A DNA stretch of 64,000 nucleotides, taken from NCBI RefSeq assembly GCF_035083965.1, contig NC_089724.1:15232910-15296909 (forward strand), written 5' to 3'. A program made the translations under genes and the position numbers. This DNA comes from Branchiostoma lanceolatum (taxonomy: Eukaryota > Chordata > Leptocardii > Amphioxiformes > Branchiostomatidae). A model generated the notes under the pieces. It was not told the origin of the DNA. It did no database searches and was given only the letters and a program-made list of their open reading frames with translations. Positions 31,510-43,500 of the stretch are shown here, piece by piece. Numbering within the stretch: the first letter of the stretch is position 1; each line of letters opens with the position of its first letter.

Positions 31510-34434
31510 GGTTTTCAAGTCTGGTGAGGAAAACAGAAAATGTACGATCTGTTATAAGTATGAAACGAGATTACTTCAACAAACAGATTTCGTCTACTGT
31601 CCGTACCTGTATCCTTTATTGACTAGAATTTAACACTACGTTTTAACTATACCACCAGAATCAAAAGAGGTGTGTTATTTCGTGTAAAACGCTGCACTAC
31701 GAGTACTGCCCCTTGGTATGACGTTTAGTGAAGACTGTTATTATTATAACAAATAGCGATTATCTTCTGTATCCATTCGAATTATTCACCTGTATGGCAT
31801 AACTCAGTATCATTTTCCCTTGGGATTTACAGTTAAGTCAAATGTGACATGCCGGATTAGAAGTAGCAGAATGCATCGTTAGCTACATTTTACGGTTGCT
31901 AGATTACAACAATACCACAGGTGTCGTGCCAAAGGTTTTTACTCTGATTTTAAGTTTACGAGAAAACAAAACCAGGGGAAGAAACAGAACAGTTCTCTAA
32001 AACTGTGTAATATGACGTTGATATTGCCGAGGAAGTAACAAGTAGCATCGTAAACTTTGTAAACGTCACAAGTGCTTTCATGATGACGTTGGATATTTGC
32101 ACTCTCGGATTTTCGACTTGTTTACTTCCACGTCAAATGACTTGCAAAAAAATATCTTAGAATGTAGGTCGGCCTTTCTCTTAGACAGTTCGCGGCGATT
32201 TCGTGTTATGTTGATAATTCTGTTACACTACCATCAACCAGGGACAGGTAATTTAGTTTTATGACGTATGTTTCTTTCAACTTGTTGAAGAATTCCAGCA
32301 CTTCTAGCTAGACCTTTAGATGGTCTACAGAGACTGAATTAAAACGACCTAAGGTCTACGTTTCAACCACAGAAGTATGCACTATTATTAATACGGAACA
32401 ATTCGTTGATGTTCCATGTGATAATAGTTTAAATTTGTATTTCGTAACGGGGGGGGGGGAGTTGAGACTGGGGAATCCCAACCCAAATCTTTTTTTAAAC
32501 AAACACGGAAAGTTTCCGATTACTCGGTTGTAACTTCGCAATCTATTTTTACCTATGAGAATTCATGTTGTTCTTTACTCCATTGTTTCATTATAATCGC
32601 ACGGTTTTAAAAGATTTGGCTCAGGAAAAAAGGTTGTCAAACCCGTTCTTTGTAAGGAACCTAAGATTTCAATATGGCGTAGTGCAAGGAAATGCTAACA
32701 AGCTAATAGGCTTTAGTATCGTCAAATAGCCTTTCTTTTCGGCTTAAAGGTCATCATACCGTCCGTCGCTTTCCTAAAATAGTAAATGAATTTCATCATT
32801 TGTGGAACTACAAGGACAAATCTTGTCACCATAAGTTAAAATCTGGGTCGAGTGTTGTACTGTATGTTAGTAGTAGTTACTGCACACGTATATTATGATC
32901 ATAACGTCATGAATTAGGGATATCTTACGGTGTTTTCCTTCGATCTTACCTTAGTAAACTTGTCTTGGCACTAAACCCTTTGTCTCAGAGTCTTGTTGGT
33001 TCGTCTTGAGTCTACAAGTCCCTGCTATCTTGTGAGCAATGGTGTCTGGCCGGGCTGTAGTTATGAACCCCGGACCCGTACCTGGCAGAGGAAGGTGCGC
33101 AATCAATCATGCATAAACATAAGCGGCTCGGGCACGTGAATACCGCGTAGCAACTCACTGTGCTTAGATGCAGTGTTGACACAATGCTCGCTCCCGGGCC
33201 TAGATGATGACATCATTGGTCGACCGACCCGTGACTTTAGTTACTACTCACCGACATCGCTGCCTGACACCGAATCTAGGACGGCTTTGTCTGGCCTCTC
33301 AGGTATTTGATTTACCTGCCGCAAAACAACAATAACCTTGTTAACATGCAAATAGGTTCCGAGAAGGTATTTGAAGCCGAACCTTGGACTCTGGAAGTTT
33401 GGAAAAGTTTTTTGAGAGCATAAAAATCGAATTTGTCATACAATTTTTGTCATACATGTATAACAGTTTGGGAAAGGGAAAAATTGCGATGCTTCTTTCA
33501 TTAAATTTGCGTGTAGTGTACAAGCCACACACACTAGACTTTGTAACCCCGCATTCTGAGCTATACCAACGTTTCCTATATCTACATTGCATTCATGCAT
33601 TTGTAACACAAGGGCGACAAGGAAGTAAAGTGTCAAAAGGAAAACATTTCAATGGAACTACAATGTAATACAAATCAATGTATGAACTAAGCTTTAATGC
33701 ATGGTTTATTCCAAGTCCTTGGTTTATTCTGATCATTATTGATATAGCTAACTCAAACAAACTCTACAGCTACATATCTCTGTCATAAATCAACAGTTAT
33801 CAAATTGGCGTCTTTAGAAGGTATTTCTAGGTTCAGATTCTATGTGTCAGCAGGACAAGGCAAATCTCCAGGCAGAGTCGTTCGAGTGAAGGGCTGTCAG
33901 AAACGCTGGCCGGTCAGACAACTTAACGATTTTCCGCCCCCAACATCTGCTTGGAGATTAAGGTAGCCCTGGCTGTATGTTCTTCACAACTGACTCGATA
34001 TATGAATAGATAAGATATAAGGTACTGAAGTTCTTGAATCTTGAACTTTTGTTTACTGTAACGTCAATCACTTTGTTGAAAATGATGGCTACAAAACGAG
34101 TCTTTAGCTTGACCCTCCCCTGGGTAATGTTTGCCGCGATAAGTAGAAGGCATGAAAAATACCAAGAAATGTTGACAGAAAAGCAGGAAGTCAAACTTGG
34201 CGATCTTGATAACACACGACGTCAGACTCCGGTGGGTAGTAGTAGTGTGTGCAGTTTAACTTGCCGTTCACACGTATTGACAAATGCTCTGTAGGTTACC
34301 TCCAAGCAGATGTTGAAGGAAGTGAGCGGCGTTTTCCTGTTACGTCTGTCTAACGTTATTGGGTTTCTAAGAATTAGTAAAACGACATACTAATGTGCAC
34401 TCGTGATATCATCACGACCAGATGATGATGAATG
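31510..34434. other. Upstream region of paralogue E, no gene seen
   Basis: No coding exon was recognised. The stretch around 33000-33310 is relatively GC-rich, with GATGACATCAT (CRE-like) near 33208. It may hold the paralogue E promoter and a noncoding first exon; an AACGTTATTG..GCGGCAG|GTAAAT donor on the minus strand near 33319 is one possibility. Two inverted copies of a CCAACATCTGCTTGGAG(A/G)T word, at 33939-33963 and 34294-34319, bracket a roughly 380-base unit. Confidence 0.5.
33938..34319. repeat. Roughly 380-base unit with inverted ends (CCAACATCTGCTTGGAG)
   Basis: The left end reads CCCCAACATCTGCTTGGAGA and the right end is close to its reverse complement (GGTTACCTCCAAGCAGATGT). A third copy of the end word lies at 29073-29098 and a partial one near 37056. 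It looks like a non-autonomous DNA element or a family of end fragments. Confidence 0.5.
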
Positions 34435-35709
34435 TAACGTTGGGTAACATAAATTCGCGGGGTACTTAAATTCGGGATTTTTCGAAAACGGGGTATTTAG
34501 GGATATGAGCTAGATGCAACATCAGTAATACCGCTAGAAATGCAAACTTGACTGACTAACGTATTCAGAACACTGCCTGAAAAGCTTCGATAACCATGCA
34601 TTAGAAGTTGGCTACGTCAAAAACTCTCCGTCCCTTATTGTCACAGTCTGAGGGCTTCGTGGGAGAATTATACGACATAGTTGTTCGCTGGTTTATAATA
34701 AATAATAACTTTATTGCAAGTTCATGCCCGAAGGCTAATTGCAGACAAACATGTACATGGAAATACATGGGAATCAAAAAAATAGTTATCTAGACTACTA
34801 TCAAAGTTCTAAGTTAACTAAGGTTGACTATGGTTGGGTTTGACTTCTTTTTTGAAGGCAGTGTATAAGACAAATGTCACATCCGCTTCCTGCTCAACAC
34901 AATTGTTTACAATACAACTTAGTAGAATCTCTTTTGCTAACCTACAACTGGACTCTAAGTGTGATTAATCATCAAAACGCCTCTTTGTTGCTACAACCAT
35001 TGGCTACGACACTACGGTGAATTTTCCCGCCGCCATATTCGTTACCCAGAATCCTGCTATTCGGCAGACGACAAACGTTTGCGAGGAACACTTTTTTGTC
35101 TAAATGTTGTGTGTGATAGTGGACTGATGGCGATATTTTCCTCAAAGTTTGCTCTTAGCACAAGCAGAAACACATGGACATAGTAGTATTACCATTTCTA
35201 CGGCATCCAGCTTAAGCCCCGATGAATAATGTACAAATTTCCATGACGGTGGGGGTGAACTTTGAGTGACGTTCTACCGACTCAACACACGGGTTGTTCC
35301 CGGAGACTTGATGTGTCCGGTACGGCCGTTTTTTCGTGTATTTTTTTTTACTTGGACACGTCTATATCCATAGCACTCTCCTCAAGCCAAGGATGGAACG
35401 AATAGCTGCTGTATAAAATGTAATTAGCGGTAAGATATTCAAGACGAATCTTCTCTCCCGAATTAATGTTCACCCCTGTCCGACAGCACCGTCATTGTGC
35501 GTGCGGCGGACGGTAGTTTCAAGTTGAAATATTATGGTGTCAGCACGACTAGAGACAAAATCTACCATATATATGATTAGTGCAAAGATAGTACATGATA
35601 CTGACAGAATAATAGAAAAAAAGGATGGTTTATTGTTCTGCTAGATTGATTTCAGTCAACCATTATCGGAAAAATCCCGAATTTATGTTACCCAAGTAAC
35701 CCAACGTTA
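34435..35709. mobile_element. Probable 1.27-kb non-autonomous DNA transposon
   Basis: The left end TAACGTTGGGTAACATAAAT continues to AATTCGGGATTTTTCGA. The complement of the right end gives TAACGTTGGGTTACTTGGGT, then AACATAAATTCGGGATTTTT. The ends share these blocks with small internal indels. No transposase frame lies inside. A target-site duplication was not identified, so the boundaries are approximate. Confidence 0.55.
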
Positions 35710-35888
35710 ATTCGCTTTATCTGCACGGAAGCAAAATTTCACGGTCCAAGGAAAGTGGACGTGTCCACGGACATATATTTTCACTGATGTGTCTGCAAGT
35801 GCACACACACAAAAATCAGCAAATGATAAGTAGTTCATGGTAATGATAAGTTAATGGTATACAGTGAACACAGTAAACATAAAGTACA

Positions 35889-36682
35889 ACAAGAGTTCCG
35901 CGACCTCATATCTCCATGAACTATTTTGTTTATGCAAATGACTTACACATTTACATAATATATACTTGGTCATTAACACCTTTATCCAACTTAGGCATGA
36001 TGCAACATTGTCAGTCATATCATTTTCCACTTGGATGAATTATGGCACTTTTGCATTAATTATGCAAATTATGAATTTATTTGCATAATTGGTATCTGCT
36101 GATGCTCCACATGCCATAAACTACATATGTTACATGTATTTGAGTCTTATAATGGAAAACACTGCAAATATAGATTTTCCTCATTAGTTATGCAACTTAA
36201 GTGTCAATTAGCATAATTTGCACATCACTGTGTACATCTCGGTCTAAGCTACCTGCATACTAAATATCATGGAAACCCGTCGTGCCTTTGTTCAGTTATT
36301 CTCCCTAGAAGATTTTCACAATAACGCCACTGCAGTTTCAGAGCAAGCTGCTAGGGAGCCCAAACCTACACCACTTCTTTATTACATCACAAGCTATCTG
36401 CCACCCAAAAATCAAGACCACAGCACGTCCAGGTCAAAAGATACAAAAACTGAAGTTCTGCTGCAGTACCAAGGTCACATACCAGGGGGCCCCAAATCTA
36501 CCTTGAATGTCGGCTTCACAACACCCGCCCACATACCAAATATCATTGTAATCCATCCAGAGGTTCTGGAGTTATGCTGTCGACAGTAGTGCGGAAACAC
36601 AAACACACATACACACAGACACACAGACACACACACAGACAGACACACCCAAAACTATATCTCCATTTTTCATGGAGATAAT
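35889..36682. repeat. Interspersed element with inverted CATATCTCCATGAA ends and CA tail
   Basis: It starts with TTCCGCGACCTCATATCTCC and ends near CTCCATTTTTCATGGAGATA, which carry the inverted word TTCATGGAGATA. A CA-rich microsatellite (36598-36652) precedes the right end. A 106-residue open frame (36269-36589) lies inside. It resembles no known domain and is treated as repeat-derived. Confidence 0.5.
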
Positions 36683-37573
36683 GAAAGAATCAGGAATTAC
36701 AATATCATATTCAGATCTTTTAGTCCTTCATTGATACAGTTCATATCTACTTATTGAAATCTGTTGCTGATGGCTAACGTTAAATATAAAACTAAAGCAG
36801 GTCATTTTGGCATTTTCTTTGCTCTCTTGTGTGGTCAACATGACAATTGCAGTTTACAAGACATAAAGTTAACAGTGTAAAATTTCCTATGATGATATCC
36901 CAGTGACAGCGTTTTCTTCTTCTTTATCTGTGTCTGTTTGGTTTCTTGTGTGCCATACCTACTGTAACATGTCATGCCTATCATTATCTCCATTAAAAAT
37001 CGTAAAGCTTCTGACCCGAGCCGTTCTCTCCGACAGTCCAGGAAAAAACATCCATCCAAACATCTGCTTGAACCTGGTCCGAATGTTTTGAAACTGAAGA
37101 CTTTGTAAAATCCCCAAGTCCAGGAAAAAGATAGCGCTATGAATTGGTATAATGGTTTATATTTTCTTTATAAGCAACGTATTATTACATTATTTCATCA
37201 AATCTTTCAAAAGATCGTTTGATGTATTTTGGTTCAATGCAAAAAGACAACCTCAACCAAGGAGGTAAACCAAGATTCCTGTTTCATACAAATGGACCGG
37301 CCCAACGACCTCTGACCTTCAAACATGGCGACCCACTGGCGGATTTTAGCCGTCGCAGCTATTATTTGCTTTGGTTTGAGGCATGTTTTCTTTGCTGGCC
37401 CCTAGATATCATACGAACCTATTAACAAACAACTCTTCTTCAAATGTGTCATATGTATAGATATGTTTCATTGTACGTTAAGCAATGAGAGGCTGCGAAT
37501 TTACGTAAAGTTGGACCCGCCCCCTCCCCCTTTTTTCTAAACGTCCGTCCGTCCGGACGACTGTTGTTAAGAG
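36683..37573. promoter_or_regulatory. Upstream region and likely promoter of AP5B1
   Basis: CCCGCCCCCTCCCCC (37516-37530), a GC-box cluster, lies 44 bases before the AP5B1 start codon. ACATGGCGAC (YY1-like) lies near 37323. There is no TATA box at a suitable distance, so a housekeeping-type TATA-less promoter is inferred. Nothing else was recognised in the segment. Confidence 0.45.
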
Positions 37574-40500
37574 ATGGCAGGAATCGGTATCACTGCGCAA
37601 GGCGAGCAGTGGCTGCGTGAGATGGACACTTTCCGCGCCAACCCAACGGCTTACCTTGTAGGGAAGAGAATGGACGAGGAAGGGTTTGTGTTGGATGTGC
37701 TTCAGGTGAGTTTGGACATCGTAACACTTTTAAGGTTCAAGGTACAAATTGCACACAGAAACCCTTTCAGAGCTTCGGTTCACCATGAGGTGCAAAGTCA
37801 TATGATTTTCGACTTTTCTTGCAAAATAAGTAAAGTTATATTTCAGGCTCCAATGTCCTATTATTGGAATGACGTGAACATTCTGTCAATAGTGCAGAAA
37901 AGTTTTATTGATAGGAAGCACGGGCATGGATTTGACTCTGTTAACATCCAATCAAAGCATCAGTACAATGGCTCCAGGGGTAGAATGATCCTCTGCTCTG
38001 GTAAGTGAAAAGCCAGAGTTTTGGCAATCTTTTTTTTTTCTTTATGATTCTAGGTGCCCATTTTACACTAATTACAGGATCATTCTCAGGACTCGTCTTG
38101 ACATGATCATGAGGAGTCAGTAACAAGATGATCAAAGGAACATCCTGTCAATAGCCTCTGCCTTATTTGGAAAGACTGAGCTGGTCTTGAGCCATTTGAT
38201 CTATGTAACTCTTTCTTTGTGTGTTTTCAGGCACTGTACTCGGATGAGTTGTCAAATACCATGAAGGTGCAGTTACTGGGACTGCTTCAGGAAAAGGTTT
38301 GTACCAGAGCAATTACCATTAGATGACTAGTTTCCACATCAATTCAAGTTCATACAAAACAGCAACTTCACTTGTATTTGCACACAAATGATTATGCAAC
38401 TGGTATACATGTAATGTTTCTACAGATCTACAAACAACTTTAACAATATTCCTCATCTGTTGTATCAATTTCTTTTTTCAGTGTGGAGTGTTGTTAAACA
38501 CCAACACAAGGTGAGACCTTTGATACCATTTTCTCAGATTTTTTTGCCCAAGTCAAACTAAGTTTCATTTCTCCCAACAAATGTTTATTTTTCTATCATT
38601 CTATTGAAACACAGTCCTACCCCTTGTTCCCTACTACAGTGTAGAGCAGACAGTCGGATCGCTTACTGGGATCTTCCAACAAGCTGCTGTGGACACTGCA
38701 GGATTCTTTAAAGGACAGGTTAGTTTGCCTTAGTCCACAGAAGACTCCTAGGGATAACTGTACTATCCAGGCTTTGAAATACTTTGCTAAGCGAGCCAAA
38801 AGACATTTTGAAATTCCTGTGGGCTACCATATGCATGATGTTATCCTGTAAGTCTAAAGAAGGCATGTTAGTTGATATTCTCTCTAATTTTCTAGGAACA
38901 GGATTAAACATAAAACTAGAGATACCTTTACCATACGTTTGCATTTCCCATGCCAGCTTGAGGTGCATTTTAGTTAACTGTCTTGTAATTGTTATATCAA
39001 TGGTCATTCTTGCTAATGTTTGTTTTTCAGGTTCTTGTGGCTATAACAACAATGCTGATTGCAAGAGATCAACTGGTAAGTAGACCAGAATGAAAGATTC
39101 AATTTTTGCATCATTCCAGTCCATGACACTTTACCCTTTTTGCAGTGGTTTGGACACAAATGTAGCTGCAGTTTTCTTCTTTGCCACAAGGTGAAGCAGC
39201 CCCAGTTGGTGGGAGAGTTTCTCAACACCCTACTGGAAGTGGTCAGTAAGGTCAACAGTGGGCCTGACCAGGTCCTGAGGGGCGTGGCCTGCGAGTGTCT
39301 GCGAGAGATGGAGATGTCTTATCCTGTAAGTCCTCATTAACTTTCATTCATGATAAGTCTGTAGAAACCTTCAATGGTCTATAGGGCAGCGACCATCTCC
39401 ATTTCAATAGCCCTTGGGCCACACACATGATGGGTTTTGACTTTATGTTGCATGTTGGCACCATCTTATTTCCACTTGGATTTTGATTTCCACCAAGAAG
39501 AGTGGTATCTACATCCAAACCTATCTATATTGTTTATGCTTCTGCAGATACAGCAATCTTGTTTGTTCATGATACCCTCTAGCAAGATATGTGTATACAT
39601 TTTTTCTTGTGCTTGTAACAAATTCAAATTCAAGATTCATTTGTATTGATTACAATGATGTAATGTTTGATCAACCTCCTTGGTTTGATGTAATGACTAA
39701 TGTTTGAGAGTGAATTTGCAATTTGACTTTTCTGATCTTTCTAATACTAAACATCTTGCTCATTTTCTTTTTCTCTGATTAAGGATATCAGTCCCTGTGA
39801 TTTGAGACACAATACGTATACATATTTTTCAGGGTGTCCTTATGCGGAAAGTTGGCCACCTCTACGCCATGTGTCAAACTGAGAACACTTATGTGGGGCA
39901 GAGCTATATGGTGAGAACAAAATAGCATTATGACAATTATGATCATTTCAGTGGCATACCTTCTTGTAATTAGCTGATCAAGTTGCACAAGTTGATAATT
40001 TTTTATCTTTCATCTTTAGAATCTGCCAGTTCTTACTTATATTATTACTACCTTTTCCCTACAGATGCTGTTTGTGTCTGTTCTGAAGAATGCCATGCAG
40101 AGCATTATGCAGGAAACAGAAGTGTAAGTTATCAAACCTCAATTTGTGTGTTTGCTCTAAAATTCAGTAAAACCTTTAAGTCGTCCAGGGTATGACCCTG
40201 CCAGGGTTTGAACCTGTAACCTCCCGAATGGGGAGCAAACGCTCTACCCACTACTAGTACTAGTACTAGGCTATTGCAATTGTTCAGCACCATAATTGTT
40301 AAATCTTGTTCTCTTCCAGGACTGAAAAGACTCAATTATCAGAGCTCTTGGCAGGGAGAGTAGAACCATTTAAGGTAAAAAAGATGCAATGTGAAATTCT
40401 AAAAACAATGTATTCTTTTAACTGTGCACACTTTATTGCAATGTTCTTGGGATTTGTCCATGTGTTCTTTGGATTAATTTGTTTTCATTACCTTACAGCC

Positions 40501-43500
40501 TATATGTCTACCAGACAAGGTAGACAGCAACACATTCCCTCTGCTACAAAGGGTGAGCTAGCTTTTCTCTGAATGCAGTATGTCTTCGAAGCTTTCTTTT
40601 TAGATTATACATGCATCTTGTTATTTTCTGCAATTACATCTCTATTTTTCAAAAGTAGATATGAGGGATTTCAGTTAACATTTAATGTTATTTATGTATA
40701 TCAAATATTACTAAGGAAAGAGACGAGACATCCGGTGCTGATACGAAAGGATTGGAGAGCAAAGAGCTGAAGAGTGTGATCTCAGTGGTTGTGGAGCATC
40801 TCCCCCTACTGACTTCTGCAGGAAAGGCATTTGTGCTGAGACAGCTCATCAGCTGTGTGGACATGTCTCCAGATCTATCAGCTTCTGTAAGTTAGAAATG
40901 ACTATTTTGAAACAAAGACTTTTTAGTGTTGTTGTGTCGTTATGAAGTTTTGATAGAGATTTTTTATATCAGATTCAAATTGTTGAAAAGTTATTATGCT
41001 CTCAATATTACAACTCAGTCTTGTTATGTCATCATGTAATCCTTTTTAGAAGATACAAAGTACAAAATTAACTCAAAGCAACCAGATTGATTATGTAAAC
41101 GGCCCACTTTGAAATGATCAAGGGTAGCTTTTTTTAAAAGATTTGCTTGTTATTTATTGTTTCAGACTTTCAAGTCCCAGTTCCTGAACCATGTAGCTAC
41201 AACTGACATAGGATTGTTACACACTGTCCTGCAACTAAAGGTTTGGAAAGCATCAAACTTTTTATAATCTACTTAACTGTTAGTAGAGACTGTCAGAGAC
41301 AGAGGTATTTTCATATGAATTTTATGTTTTGTTTCATCAAAATTACACATCCTTTCTATGTTTTCTTGTACGATTTTACTTTTGAAGGAATGTTCACAAG
41401 CATACAAGTAAACAATTGTTTTTCAGTGCTCAAGCTTTCGAGTTACTATACTATATTATAGTATGCTGCACTATACTATAAGGGCTACCTTGGAAATCAG
41501 TTACTCAGTTAATTGAAGGGACTACCCTTGATATTTATAAATAGATACCATACTAATTTGACACTGTGCACAACATGACTATATGACACGATGTACAACA
41601 CTGTGCAATCCAACTGACTATTTCAAATGTACTCAAACCTTTCTAATCTCATTGTATTGTACTCCATTGACTTCACTGATCAGAGTCAGTTTGGCCCAGA
41701 CCTACTGAGCGATGTGGATGAGGACCTGTTGCTGAGAAGACTGCTGACGTTTGCCAACCACCCATGTGTGGCTGTACTGCAGAGGTTACTGTGTTGGCAC
41801 TGGATTCTACACTATACCACAGACAAGCAGGTAAAAAAACACAGAACTGAAATGTCTGCAGAAAGAATTTTCAAACTTAGGACTTTCTCAATTTTGGGTT
41901 GGGAGAATCCAAACTGAAAAGGCTATGAAAGATTGATTAAGTATAATATTACTTGTTATGAAATATGTAATCTTCAAATTTGCCATCCAGCTATACCACC
42001 TGACAAAATGTATAACTGCATAGTACAGATAGATACCTTTAAACAAATTGCTTAGCAGTACATGTATGTAGATATCTTAGGGTTGATATTAGGTATACAA
42101 GCTTTTGATATAAAATGACTTGGATGTCATGTACTTGCAACTTCTGAATGCTTGGAAAATGTTTTGCTCTTTACTCTGAAGGGTTGTCAAGTCAGTTGAC
42201 CAATAGATATCTAGGATACAGAATGTTATGTCAGACATTTGATGTACAGTACATGTAAGAAAAGGTGCTATTGGATGTCTTGTAGCCGCCTTCGTACACA
42301 TGTTAGTTTAGTCTCCTGAAGTAACTACACGTTGACAACAGGTTAGGCTTGCAAGTTCTTCATGTTTGTTATTTTTATGTTTGTTTTTTATTGTTCTCAG
42401 ACATCAGGAGAGGTGATTCCTGCCAGGCTCTATGGACCGCTGGTCAGTCAACTGTTTCCTCAGGTCTTTGACCACATGACAGAGATGGTGACCAAACTCA
42501 GGGCCGTCAGTCTGTACTATGCCACCAACACACCACCAGGTATTGAACAATAATAGGCTTCTTATTGTCACATCTTGGTGCCTATGTTACCTGTACTGTC
42601 ATTGAAAAGCGATTGTACATGTATATTGTATACATTGTAAAATGAAAATGTGCCTAACATTTTTTTAAGCATTAGAAGTATCAAACTGTTTGGCCACACA
42701 GACTTGCAACCGAAAGACTTGCAAAGACGAAATTCATCAAGAAGTGGATATCTTTTTAATATCCTGGAAACTGGAAACTATACTCCTTCCTTCAGGTGTG
42801 AATTGTCAGTTGTATTTTCTCTAGGCTCCTCCGGATCCCTCCAGGTGTTGATTGACAGCCAGGTGTGTTCGTTTCTCCACAGACTCCTCCCTCCAGGTAT
42901 TGATTGACAGTTTGGTGTGTTGTTTCTCCACAGACTCCTCCCTCCAGGTGTTGATTGACAGCCTGGTGTGTGTGCAGAAGTCGGTACAGCAGGGGGTGGA
43001 GGGCCAATCTGCACAAGTCTTGTTCCAGGCTCTGTTCCAGTATTACAGACAGCACCATAGCCCTGCACTGGCCGCCGAGATACAACGGTAAGTATTTTTA
43101 CAAGGGGGGAGAGGGTATACGTAATTGAGAACTCTGTTTTGATACTTCAACTTTTTTGTATTGCAGACAAGATAATAATGTTGATTTTCTCCATGATAAC
43201 CTATTCAAAATGTTTCTTTTTCTTCATTATAAACCCCAGACTACTACTGGATGTGGTACTGTTCCACCCCAAGTTTGTAGCACACACCATTGACCTGCTG
43301 GACAGTGTGGAAGAGCTCACACCAGATAGGTACATCTAATATATCATATTACAGAAATGAAATAATCAATCAAGCTTTATTGCCTAACATATGTAATAGA
43401 TACAATGCATGGTAATTTTCAACGCTATTCTTAACATTAACAATAAGTCTAATAAGATAAACTATTTTGTACAAAGTGCAGGACCTACTAGTACATTCTA

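Noticed and set aside
36269-36589. 106-residue plus-strand frame
   Set aside because: It lies inside an interspersed element with inverted ends and a CA tail, and has no known domain.
37706-38008. Extension of the first AP5B1 frame through 144 residues
   Set aside because: Reading past the GTGAGT donor at 37706 leaves the conserved protein. The joined exon at 38231 restores adaptin similarity.
40185-40252. Possible intact tRNA gene on the minus strand
   Set aside because: A- and B-box words are present, but the acceptor stem does not pair and no clean 7-base anticodon loop is seen. It is read as a SINE head.
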